This document shows, one piece after another, positions 1 to 9,775 of a DNA stretch of 64,000 nucleotides. The translations under genes were made by a program, and so were the position numbers. This DNA is from Crocodylus rhombifer (Eukaryota > Chordata > Crocodylia > Crocodylidae): NCBI GenBank assembly GCA_038503035.1, contig JAVSML010024260.1, positions 1,021,953 to 1,085,952 of the forward strand, read 5' to 3'. Numbering within the stretch: the stretch's first letter is position 1; each line of letters starts with the position of its first letter. The notes under the pieces are model-generated. The model was given only the letters and a program-made list of their open reading frames with translations, did no database searches and was not told the DNA's origin.

Positions 1-235
1 CTGAGATGCTAGGGGAGTCTGGTTTAACTTGAACCAGGAAGGGGTGTTTGAGACAGGCATTGCATAAACCGGTTTGAACGAAATCAGTTGAGTCTGATAT
101 TAAATTCACCCAGGTTTATCTCAAACCAATTTCAGCCATTTTCCAACTGGCTTATGTTCAGTGAACATCTATTCTGTTACAGGTTTAAACCAATTTCTGA
201 TCACCTAAACCAGTTTGTGTAATGTCTGTCTCTAG
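1..235 (+). repeat. MITE with GTTTAAACC-rich ends (copy 1 of 3)
   Basis: This segment shares long stretches with 13640-13885 in the same orientation and with 20556-20744 in reverse. Shared blocks include ACAGGCATTGCATAAACC, TCAAACC, CAGTGAAC and TTACAGGTTTAAA. It ends near GTAATGTCTGTCTCTAG, the reverse complement of an AGGGACAGACATT-type terminus. The left end may lie outside the window. It is probably a non-autonomous DNA transposon; the superfamily is not settled. Confidence 0.7.
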
Positions 236-1336
236 CCATAATGATAGAATAGGATCAGGTTTTATGTTCCTTTTATCTTCAGTACTACATCAGGCAGGTA
301 GTGGTCTGGCTCTTAGTCCCTAGGACTGGCCCTTTCTAGAACATCACAATATTCTGCAATAATATTGTTAAACTACATGATGGCATTGCTTTTGTGCCCC
401 CTAGCAGTTCCTGGTTTTTTTGGTTTTTTTAATATTGTTAAAGTTGTCTTTGTAGTTGAGACGGCAGCTGTGAGCGATCCCAAATAAAACCAGTGTTTGG
501 CTTAAAAATCAGTCTTTCTACTTAAAAACTCGTAAGCTCCTACAAAGTTTATTCCTTCAGTATACCTAGGCAGGAAACACAATACTGTCTTAATTGTGAT
601 GATCTTGCACTTTCAGGGACTTGCAGAGCACATTGAATCTCCATGCTGACGTTGTAGGGAGCTACTCATTCATTTATGCTAGGGATTTAAATAGTCACCA
701 CATTATGTTTAAAATGGCTGAAAAATTACTCTGATCTATATTTAAATATACAAGAGCTTTCAAATGGGTCTTCTGCTTCCTTAAGATGGGCTTTTTTATA
801 GACCTGTTTGTTCAGGGTTTCATTTCAATTTACCTCTTGAATAGGAAAATCCAACTTCTTCTATATGTAGATATATATAGATGCATAGATATCAATCTAT
901 AAACAGATAGATAGATTTTCATTTTATAATCAATGGGCTTGGTACATAATTTAGTACTACCATATTTACTCACATACCACATGTACCTTTCCCCCCCAAA
1001 CATAGCTGTCCAAAATTGGTGTGCATGTCTTAAGTAGAGAAGCATGCAGATGTGGTGCAATGGCTGTTGTGATTCTCTTCCTGCAGGTCATGGGGAGGGA
1101 GGGGCAGAGTTCACTATTCAGGATTAGAGCTACAGCATTAACCCTTTCACAGCCACTGCTGAATTGGTAGCAGCTTAGTACTGTGAGAAACTTGACATTA
1201 GCTTTTGTTGACAGTACAGAATGTACTCTGCCTGTGGTCAGGACTAGACCATGACTCTGGAAAAATCTTTTTTCCATCATTCTCCCTTCCCAAACAGGTG
1301 TGTTTTTTTTGTTTTTATTTTTTTTTAAATTTGGAG
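236..1336. other. Intron 1, AT-rich, no gene seen
   Basis: AT-rich non-coding sequence with T runs and an ATAT/GATA-like simple stretch near 858-916. The open frames here are short and match nothing I recognise. Confidence 0.75.
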
Positions 1337-1785
1337 ATGTGTGGTATGCAAAAAAATATGGGATGTGCTTGCCTGATCCACTGTGATGGCTGTTAGTAGG
1401 CAATATGCACTAATATCAATATGTCATTTATAGAGTAATCATACTTAGCTTCTGATTTTGGAGTTCTCAAGTTTTTACTTTTCAGCTTAACAAAAGCCCA
1501 CAAAAAGGGTCAGTAAACGTTTATGACTGCTGGCTGAAGTTTTTCCAGATTCTGGAAATGTTTTTCCCCCATTTTTTTTAAATAAATGTGTGGTATGCAA
1601 AAAAATATGGGATGTGCTTGCCTGATCCACTGTGGTGGCTGTTAGTAGGCAATATGCACTAACATCAATATTACTTTTCAGCTTAACAAAAGCCCACAAA
1701 AAGGGTCAGTAAACGTTTATGACTGCTGGCTGAAGTTTTTCCAGATTTTGGAAATGTTTTTCCCCCATTTTTTTAAAATAAAAAA
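1337..1785 (+). repeat. Imperfect tandem duplication, about 249/200 bp
   Basis: Unit 1 begins ATGTGTGGTATGCAAAAAAA at 1337 and unit 2 begins with the same 20 bases at 1586. The units then agree almost fully, including CAGCTTAACAAAAGCCCAC (near 1484 and 1679) and GTCAGTAAACGTTTATGACT. Unit 2 lacks about 54 bases that lie at about 1422-1480 of unit 1. The few substitutions suggest a fairly recent duplication. Confidence 0.9.
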
Positions 1786-2769
1786 TGTTATTAACAATCA
1801 TCTGAAAGAGTATGCAAGGGTTTTTTTTTCCATACAACTACTAAAAATAATCCTAGCTTTAGACCAGCTATAAAGCATTTGTTCATGCTTTAAAAATACC
1901 TAGTCAGAACATTTTCAGTGCAGTTTTAAAAAATATTTTAGTGCTTTTAAAGCCTGTGGGCCTTCTCCTTACTGATTTTTCTTTGTAGTGGGATTTTATA
2001 AGAGGAATGGCAGGCTAGGATCTTTATCTGTGGTTGTCAACTTAGTCAGGAAAAGGCTGTATTTTCCCTAAAGTTGAACTTGAAAGTATGACATTGTTTT
2101 TGTGTGCAGGCTTGACTTATAATTGGAACAATACGATAACTTTATTTAGCTGTTTGAAAACCTGTTTTGTGATCGAACGTAGCAGGACGTAAATATAGTG
2201 CCTTTTTATTTAAAAAAAAACAACACTATAATGTTTGTATTATTCCTCTCAAAGCATAAAGCACATACTGTAGTCTTGGGTTTTCATTTCACTAATCTGT
2301 ATGCTGTATGCCATATGTTGTCACTTGTTACTAATAAAATGATCAAGGATCATTTGCTTTGTTTGCCAGAATGTAGAGTAGTGCAAGAAATATCCCTGGT
2401 CAAAGCCAGTCTGGATACAGGACACAGGTAGCTGTACATCTGTGAGGATTGGTTAACTGTATACATAGTCATGTCTAGAGACTACATGTTTCTGAAAGCG
2501 ATTAGATTTAAAGGATAATCTAGAAATTCTCATTTCCTTTTTTTCTTTCTGTTTCTAGCAGTATCTTACTGTTTCTTAGATCTTTGTAGTTCTTAAAATA
2601 AGAAGCAAAATTAACAAAAAAAAAAAAAAAAAGAAAAGCTTTCAATCTGAAAACCGGTCACAGTCTACAAATCTTTTTACTTTTTGAGACTGTTTACCTT
2701 CTACAAGTTTATCCTTGGCAGGAGTTCCAATAAACTTTAACACAGAAAGTCAGTACTTATTCTGTGGGG
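1786..2769. other. Intron 1, AT-rich, no gene seen
   Basis: No recognisable gene. It contains an A-run near 2616-2634 and a T-rich stretch at 2535-2565. Confidence 0.7.
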
Positions 2770-3224
2770 CACGTGTGAGAGTTCCTAAAAAATAACTCCT
2801 CAGCTTGTCAAGCTCTTGAATTTGAAGCTATGATAACACATGTTTAGATTTTAGGTTATGACAATTCATGTGAAGTTTTTTGAAACATACAAATTTAGCA
2901 AGTATATTAGTGCAGATTGAGTTTTCTCAATATTTCCAGTTTCTATGTCTGCTTTATGGTGTCATACATGAAATAGTTGACTGACTGTAGTCAACCAGTT
3001 AACTTTTTTATGCATGACAACAGAAAGCAGACATAGAAACTGGAAATACCAATGAGAGAACTCAATCTGCACTAATATAATTTATAAACTTCTATGTTTC
3101 AACCCCTCCATCCCCAACAAACTTCACATAAATTGTCATAACCTAAACTCTAAATATTTGTGATCATGGCTTCTAATTCAAGAGACTGACATGCTGAGTT
3201 CCATTTTTAGCACTGACACACATG
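2770..3224. repeat. Long inverted repeat (foldback MITE-like), arms about 200 bp
   Basis: The left arm (about 2770-2985) and right arm (about 3005-3224) are reverse complements for most of their length. Matching blocks include TTAGTGCAGATTGAGTT, TTTCCAGTTTCTATGTCTGC and GGTTATGACAATT on the left against their complements on the right. The right arm has an extra block of about 15-20 bases, near the CCCCTCCATCCCC run at about 3104. The loop near 2985-3005 is itself partly self-complementary. This is typical of a palindromic DNA transposon derivative, lying about 440 bp upstream of exon 2. Confidence 0.88.
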
Positions 3225-3665
3225 CGCACACATGCAAAGTCAACCAGTCTTGTCAGTCAGTCAGTCAACCAGGATGTAACTGGCCATGCCATTATTGGGC
3301 AGTTTTCAACCATTTTCAGACTGGACAGGGTCACTTCACCTCAAACCTATATAAGATGGCTGAAACAACAGGCTAAAACTTCATACGCTAAATAAATGAA
3401 ATGGCTTTTGGGTATTTTTATTGTATTGACACAGAACGGACAATGTTTCTTTCACCTTGTCTATTTTATGGGTGTGAATTTGACAAGGCAGGGTATGAAA
3501 CTGAAAGGGTAGTTCTGAGTGAGAGGATAATTTGTTTTCTCTTTTAGTATGAAAGGAAACTCTCTGTTTGAATATATTAAAGGAAACGATGAGAACCTGA
3601 TTTTTTTTTTTTTCTTTTCAATTGCACTATACCTCACTGATTACTTTTCATATTTTGTTTTTCAG
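3225..3665. other. End of intron 1 with acceptor region
   Basis: Contains a CAGT-type short simple run near 3253-3270 and, from 3600, a strong T/C-rich tract leading to the TTTTTCAG acceptor of exon 2. No gene. Confidence 0.75.
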
Positions 3666-3707
3666 CCCGAAAATTTACAGAAGAACTGGCTTCGGGAATT
3701 TTACCAG
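3666..3707 (+). CDS. INPP5A: INPP5A coding exon 2 (inositol polyphosphate-5-phosphatase A)
   Basis: The 42-nt exon reads PENLQKNWLREFYQ, which I recognise as the segment just after the first N-terminal strand of INPP5A (about residues 26-39). The enzyme removes the 5-phosphate from Ins(1,4,5)P3 and Ins(1,3,4,5)P4, ending the calcium-release signal; the family protein is held at membranes by a C-terminal prenyl group. A T-rich tract and TTTTTCAG precede the exon, and GTATGG follows it. It starts and ends on codon borders, so skipping it would not shift the frame. It is very short and stands between intron 1 and a 35-kb intron. The match rests on recall of the human protein, but the continuing match in the next two exons makes it firm. 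Confidence 0.95.
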
Positions 3708-4011
3708 GTATGGTAAGAAAATACTCCATAAAATTCTAAAATGTATATTTCTTTAGTTCATCATTTTTAGGCAAAGATTGCTTGTTTTGCCAAATTGATA
3801 GCTAAACTGATCTTAGCTATTTTGTGATGAGTGTAGGGAGGCATGTTTTTGCTGAGGCAAATCCCAAGCTCAGGTGTTTATCTCTGCTAACATGCATAAA
3901 ATAATTATGAATCTTCCTAAGTTTCCAACAAATGTGTACAAAAGTCTGGAGTATTTACTCTTATCAAGGCTCAGTTACCACACTCTAAATAAACATTACA
4001 AGGTATTACAA

Positions 4012-4349
4012 CAGGGGTTGTCAACTGCGGGTATGCGGAAAGGGGCTAGGAGATATGCATGGGCAGGCGGGGATGGAGTGCCACCACCCAGTGCCGCCGC
4101 CACCTCCCAGGAGCTAGGGGAGGTGGTGGGGGAAGGCAGCAACCCCCCTCTGTGGGCTGCACGGGCACCACCTGGCTAGCTGGATGTGGTGGGGAGGGGG
4201 AGTTTGCACATAGCAGCGGTGGCTGCCATCCACCACCCCATGCTGCCACCGCCGCCGCCCACAACTCTCCCCCACTCTGCATCTGGCTGCCGCCCCTCCC
4301 CCACTCTGCCAGGAGGGGTACACTCCTTAAAAAAGGTTGAAAAACCCTG
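4012..4349. mobile_element. Non-autonomous hAT element, 338 bp, perfect TSD
   Basis: Flanked by a perfect 8-bp duplication TATTACAA (4004-4011 and 4350-4357). The left terminus is CAGGGGTTGTCAACTG and the right end is the complement CAGGGTTTTTCAACC. The interior is GC-rich (GCC/CCACC runs), open in several frames, and not coding. It lies 300 bp downstream of exon 2. Confidence 0.93.
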
Positions 4350-4357
4350 TATTACAA

Positions 4358-5377
4358 AATAATTTCTTTTGGCATTAGCTCAGTGCAAAAATATTGTCTT
4401 CAGGCTTTGCGAGGGGGGATTTTATTAGCATGGAAAGAAAAAAATCTCTAAAATATTGGATACAGGTGTAGGTTTACACTTGTATTGGCCAATGAAGACT
4501 TATAATTTTAGCATGAAAGAACAGATTGTCTACAGGTTGTCTGACTTTTTAGCTTCTCTCCCCTTTGAAGTTTAACAGATTTTGTGAGGGCCAAAATTTC
4601 AAAGCTATCTTTCTTTTACAATAGAAAAAAGGTCCTACCCCAGCTGGAGATGACCATTCTTGCTGGCAGGAGCATGAAGCAGAGCTTCACAGCTGGCTTA
4701 GTTATGAAAGAAGATTGAAGGAGCTGAGATAAGATTATGGAGGAGATGCAGAAAGGGGAGTTCAGGCTGTCCACTAAGAGGGTGTGATATGTGGAGTTAT
4801 GCTTACTATCCCTAATTGCAGACCTAAATGGAAAGTGTTTAGTATTTTCCATGTTTACTGGTTGCTTGCAGCTAGGAAGGGTTTTTTCCCCCTTTCCTGT
4901 TGTCACAGGTGGAAAGGTTTGGTTTTTTGGGGTTTTTTTTCCCCAACTTCCTCGGAAACACTAAGTGTTGGTTGCAGTCAGTGCTGGGGATTTTGACTGG
5001 GTTGTGCCAGTGTTCCTGCTGGGACCACAGTCCAGAGGTTTCTGGCTAAATGGTCTTTCCCCTCTGCTCAGGTTCAGACAGATCACCACATTAGGAATTA
5101 GGAACGAATTTTACCAAATGGTCAGATTGGAACGGACTATGGGGTTTTTTTTTGCCTTCCTCTGTCGAGGGGGATGTGGCTCTCTCTGTTTTATTTCTTG
5201 ACCATATTTTAACAAACCCTTCTAGCAGTAGGATACTAACCACCCTTGTCCCCTTGCTTTACCTGTGGCAAGTTAAGGTGCTAAACCTTGTAGTTGTCTT
5301 TGGAAATGTACTTTCTATGAGTTGGATTCACTGGACTAGGAAAGCTTCCCGTATTATGATTATTTGAGTTGGAGTAG
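4358..5377. repeat. Old interspersed repeat related to 54010-54294
   Basis: The block at 5255-5280 (GCTTTACCTGTGGCAAGTTA) matches 54250-54275 (GCTTTACCTATGGCAAGTTA). Upstream, TTATGGAGGAGATG occurs in both (near 4735 and 54107), as does a C/T-rich stretch ending in TTCC. The two regions look like divergent copies of one element of unknown class. No coding sequence recognised. Confidence 0.45.
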
Positions 5378-6165
5378 AGTTATAGGAAAGTAGGGGAGGA
5401 AGAGATGTCACAAGGTCATCTAGTCCAGGCTCCTGCTCAAGGCATGATCATTTCTGACTAAACCATTCTAGCTTGTCCAGCCTGTTCTTGGGATGGCGAT
5501 TCCACAGCTTCTTGAGTCTGTTCCAGTACTTGACTACCCTCATGGGTAGAAAGTTCCTCCTAATCTCCAACCTAAATTTCTTTTTCTCCTAGTGAGAAAA
5601 TTCTTTCTAATATCTAACCTAAACTTCCCTTGCTGCAACTTGAGACCGTTGCTCCTTGTTTTGTCATCTGCCACCACTGAGAACATTTTATCTCCATTCT
5701 CTTTCAAACCCCCCTTTAGGTTGTTGAAGGCTGCTATTGAATCTCCCCTCAGTTTCCTCTTCTCTAAACTAAATAAGCTCACTTCCCTCAGTCTTTCTTT
5801 ATAAGTCATGTCCTCCAGCCCCCTCATCATTTTTTGTTACCCTCTGCTGGACTTTCTCCAATTTGTCCACATCCTTTCTGTAGTGGTAGGGGGGAGGGAG
5901 GGGAGAGTAAAAGCTGGACACAGTACTCCAGATGTGGCCTTACAAGTGCTGACTAGAGAGGAATAATCACTTCCCTTGACCTGCTGGCAGCACATCTGCC
6001 AGTGCAGCCCAGTATGCTGTTTAGCCTTCTTGGCATCAAGGGTGCACTGTTGGCGAATAGTCATATGATTCTCCACTGTAACCCCCAGGTCCTTTTCTGC
6101 AGAGCTGCTGCCCGGTCAGTCAGCCCCCAGCCTGTACTGTTGCATGGGATCGTTCCATCCTAGAT
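5378..6165 (-). mobile_element. CR1 LINE fragments (3' ends, minus strand)
   Basis: Read on the minus strand this gives CR1 ORF2 C-terminal text such as LFSLEKRKLRGDSIAAFNNL and FRLDIRKNFLT, then the 3' tail TATAGGAAAGTAGGGG at 5385. The segment FRLDIRKNFL/FRLEIRRNFL-like is present twice (around 5550 and 5600), so at least two truncated copies are joined. ERMWTNWRKS near 5860 is a damaged copy of the RT tail. Confidence 0.85.
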
Positions 6166-6352
6166 CCGGGGCGGGCGATTATTTTGGATGGAGGGCCACA
6201 TACTGAACTTTGGCAAGCCATCGAGGGCCACATGACAGGCAGCCCTGGGCAGACAAATATTAATTTTCTAAATTTTTTTAGGGGCCCCATAGGCCGGATA
6301 GAATGGCCTGGTGGACCACATCTGGCCCGTGGGCTGCATTTTGCCCACCGCA
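6166..6352. mobile_element. hAT MITE, 187 bp, same family as 39992-40177
   Basis: Bounded by 8-bp repeats TCCTAGAT (6158-6165) and TCTTAGAT (6353-6360), 7 of 8 identical. Inside are GGCAAGCCATCGAGGG, ACATGACAGGCAG and TTAATTTTCTAAATTTTTT, all shared with 39992-40177. The right end, TTTTGCCCACC, gives a GGTGGGCAAAA terminus. It sits at the end of CR1 sequence. Confidence 0.88.
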
Positions 6353-6402
6353 TCTTAGATTGTTCTGAAGACTATTATGAACCCCCTCCCCGCCCACCCA
6401 GT

Positions 6403-6970
6403 CTTCTGTTCTCTTGGCTGAATAACCCTAGTTCTTTCAGCCTTTTCTTATAAGTCTTGCCTTCCAGGACTGTAATAGTTTTTGTTGCACTGTGCTGGAC
6501 TCTCTCCAAACAAGAGCATGCTATTGGCTCATGTTTAGCTTTATGTTGTACTGTAACCCCCGGGTCCTTCTCTGCTGTACTGCAGCCTAGCCAATCATTC
6601 TCCAGTCTTTATTTTTGCATGTAATTATTCCATCCCGAGGGCAGAACTTTGTTCTTGTTGAATCTCATCTGATTGATTGTAAACCAGTTCTCCAGTCTAT
6701 CCAGATCATTCTGATTTATTTACCCTGCCCTCCAGCTAACTACAGTTTCACCCAACGTGGATGTAATCCTCAACTTTGCTAAGCACGAACTCAGTCTCAT
6801 TGTCCAATCATTAATAAAGATATTGAACAGTATCAGACTAGTTATGCATCCATGTTACAGTACTTTCATCTAGTCCATATTTCCTTAGCTTGTTAATGAG
6901 GGTGTCATGGGAGACAGAGTCAAGGCTTGCTAAAGTTAAGGTATATCACATCCACTGCTCTCCCGCCATC
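6403..6970 (-). mobile_element. CR1 LINE fragment, second piece (minus strand)
   Basis: Sequence starting TCTTGGCTGAATAACCC repeats the part of CR1 already seen at 5758-5860, so this is a separate copy. It then reads through the conserved CTGTAACCCCCGGGTCCTT region to TTAATAAAGATATTGAACAG and ATATCACATCCACTGCTC, the reverse-transcriptase region on the minus strand. It is heavily mutated with no open frame. Confidence 0.85.
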
Positions 6971-7380
6971 CATAGTGCATATTTGTCCCAGAGCACTGCA
7001 GAAACAATTTTTAAAATGCAGGAAACTTACCATGTATTTATTTCCTATGACAAATTATTTTAGCATAGATCTAATGTAATTTAATATAGTACTCATTAAT
7101 TTGCATATGCTTAAATAACTCCCAAAGGCTTCTATTTTTCCTCTCTCCCTTATGCAAGGGTACAGAGAACAATCATTGGGTAGGGGAGCAGGTCAGAAGG
7201 GAATAGGGATGTGGCCTTACAGTTAACTAACATCTAGATGTTACCTGAACCCAATATACCATTTACCTGAACCCAGGATGACTTTGAATTTAAAACAACC
7301 ACCACTAATTAGATTCTATAAATGGAAAATTATAAATGTTATAGTATTCCATGTATCAAATCTAATTAGTGAAAGGTCAT
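6971..7380. other. Intron 2, no gene seen
   Basis: Plain AT-rich intron sequence between CR1 and a C/T-rich block. GAACCCAATATACC/GAACCCAGGATGAC is a short local repeat near 7250-7280. Confidence 0.6.
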
Positions 7381-7693
7381 CTTAAATTTCTCCCCTACGC
7401 TTCTGTGGCAGGGAAAGCAGCAGTGGGAGGTCATGGACCAGATCCCTGTCCTTGCTCCCCTATTCCTTGACCTCCTTGCTTTCTTCCTACCACATACCCC
7501 CTGCTGCCTGTTTCCCCTTCTGTTTGCCCCCCAAGTGCTTGCCCTCTGCCATGTACCTGCTTGTTTCCTTTTCCTGCCATGCCTGTACCAGCTTCTGTAG
7601 TCCCTGCTCCCTCCCTCGTAGCCTTCACCTTTCCCTCTTGCCCCCATGTGTCTATACCTGATCCCTGCCACCTGTCTTCCCCTTCCCCCCCCA
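7381..7693. repeat. C/T-rich (polypyrimidine) block, left of the hAT at 7702
   Basis: Strongly strand-asymmetric sequence (CCTTC, CCCCC, TGCCTG). It runs on after the hAT to about 8520, so the hAT appears to have landed inside it. Open frames in it are low-complexity and not credible as genes. It may be the interior of an older element. Confidence 0.5.
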
Positions 7694-7701
7694 CCGCTTA
7701 C

Positions 7702-8215
7702 TAGGGATGTAAATATTGTTTTAAAATTATCTGTTTAACCTCCTCTAATTATACCAGTTAAACAGTTAACCGATAACATGCCAGCTTGGACCTGGCTGCT
7801 TCTGAGAACCCTTCCTCAGGGCCTTTGGGGGCGCGGGGAGGAGAGGTGGGGCAAGCCCGGCCAGACAACACTGCTCATTTGAAGCCACAGCAGCAGCAGG
7901 CGAGGAGATTTCCCAGCCTGGTGCAGCTGCCGGGAGGGAGGGAGCACCTGTGAACAAACAGCTGTTGCTTAACTGATGAATCATTAGGCTACCTGCTGTT
8001 TTCCTTAACCTCACAGGCTATGGGTACTAGTCCCCCTCCTTGACTCTCCTCCTCAGCCTCCCTCCCTCCTTCCTGCCTGCCCTGCTGCCTTTCTGTTCCT
8101 GAGGCACTACACCACTTCCCTTCCCTGCTGCATTGCACCCTGAGCTAAACGTTAACCAGTGATGCATTACTGATATAAATCTACTCATTTAAACGTTTAA
8201 CCTTTCACATCCCTA
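7702..8215. mobile_element. Non-autonomous hAT element, 514 bp
   Basis: Termini TAGGGATGTAAAT and, inverted, TAGGGATGTGAAAGG. The 8-bp duplications are CCGCTTAC (7694-7701) and CTGCTTAC (8216-8223), 7 of 8 identical. Subterminal GTTTAACC/GTTAACCG blocks are inverted between the two ends (near 7732-7770 and 8150-8205). The centre is GC-rich. Confidence 0.93.
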
Positions 8216-8223
8216 CTGCTTAC

Positions 8224-8640
8224 CTTCAGCTGCAGTTCTGCTCTGGTTCTGTGACTGTCAGAGATGGCCCCAAACCATCCTGGCCAGGAGGAAGCGACAG
8301 CAGATCCCAGACAAGCTGGTTGAGGGCTGCAGGGACTGGAGCCAGAGCAGAATGTAGGGTTAGGGGGAGGTGCAGCTGGTGGGGCAGGCTGCATGGTTTC
8401 CCCTGCACTCCCCTTGAGCCACATGTACAAGTCCCCCTGTTTTCCCCCGTTCCTCCCTAGAGTCTCCCCCATGTTCCCCCAGTTGTCCCCCCTCCCCCTC
8501 CTACACCAAATGAGACAGCCTGGCCTAGGGCAGGCAGCGGCTCAACACCGGCTTCAGCCCCGAGCCTGAGGCCAAAGATTAGTTTAGCTGCCTCTTGCCC
8601 TAGGCTGGTACACAAGTCCAAAATAAGGTACTTGCTTTGT
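8224..8640. repeat. GC-rich, C/T-skewed block, right of the hAT
   Basis: Continues the composition of 7381-7693. No protein similarity recognised. The frames are open on both strands because of composition. Confidence 0.5.
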
Positions 8641-9285
8641 CCTTCCCCCCCATGTGATCACATCTTGGATTCAGGTAAATACAGTAGTTTTATATGATAG
8701 CCCCACTATACTATTCAAATTCTACAATAAGGTGGTGATGGTTGTCAAAAGTGATGGAACTGTTTTGTCATGGGGAGGCTCCGGAGGTGGCTTGGAGCAC
8801 ACATCCTCTCAATGGGATAGCCTCAATTTTCAGCCAATTCCATGTGATTTGCAGGATTTAGAAGGCAAATCCACTGTTTTTTTTTCTCTTGTGTGATTAT
8901 GGAAGACTGAAATAGAGCCCAGCATTAAAAAACTGAGTCATTTTAGCAAGCAGTTTCTTCAGCACCTTGCTCCATAGAAGGGAGTAATCTGGTCTGTGGT
9001 TAGCAGCAGTGGCTGTCATGTAAAGATCTTGGCCAATCCACAAGTTTTGTTTGAAAACAGAAATCAGAAGTCCTTAATATCTGGCGGTATGTTCTATGCC
9101 TATGTGACCAGGCCAGCCATGTGGGTACTTCAAAATATAGTGTTTTCAATCACAATTTTTTTGGAAAGAGTCAGTGTTGTAATTTGTATCTGGTTAAATT
9201 CTTTTCCTATTTAAAAAAAAAAACAACAAAATTATTGCATTAATGACTACTTGCTCAATTCAGAATATTTGCATTAAAGATGGCT
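8641..9285. other. Intron 2, no gene seen
   Basis: Ordinary intron sequence. A short frame at 8654-8896 and another at 8996-9214 have no recognisable domain. Confidence 0.6.
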
Positions 9286-9775
9286 CATTTCCATATTGAC
9301 TTGAAAGGAAGAAAAAGCAATCCATATACTTCCTCTAAGAAGACTCTTAATAAGGCCACATTTTGCTTGTCATTTTCATAAGAGCGAATGAGCAAGACAA
9401 AGAATGCCATCTGATACAGCGCACAGGTGTCATCTTTTTAATATGCTGATGGTATTTCAAACAGCCTGCTTATTATCTCAAACTTTCCTTCTGAAGTGCT
9501 GGCAAAATGCGGAAAGCTGAATAATTTAATCAAGGCCTCAGTTTGATCATTTTTAAAGATTTAATGATCTGTGGCCTTAAAACATGCTAGTGGGGAAACT
9601 AGGGGCCACAGGCATAATTTAGGAGCTATTCAGAGAAAAATAAATAGGAAATTCAACATGATGATGGATTTTCTGTTGCATAACAATCTGTTGTATTAAT
9701 CTCATTGTGAACCTTCAGTAGCTTTCGGGGGATCAACATTTTTTGTTCATCTTGCAGCTGAAAGAGAGTTAAACA
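9286..9775. promoter_or_regulatory. Candidate conserved non-coding element (unproven)
   Basis: A repeat-free block with dense, evenly mixed composition and several common enhancer-type words: TAATTTAATC, CAGGTGTCAT, ATTTAATGATC and TTATC. It differs from both the AT-simple and the GC-rich element sequence around it. No conservation data are available here, so regulatory function is only a guess from appearance. Confidence 0.25.
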
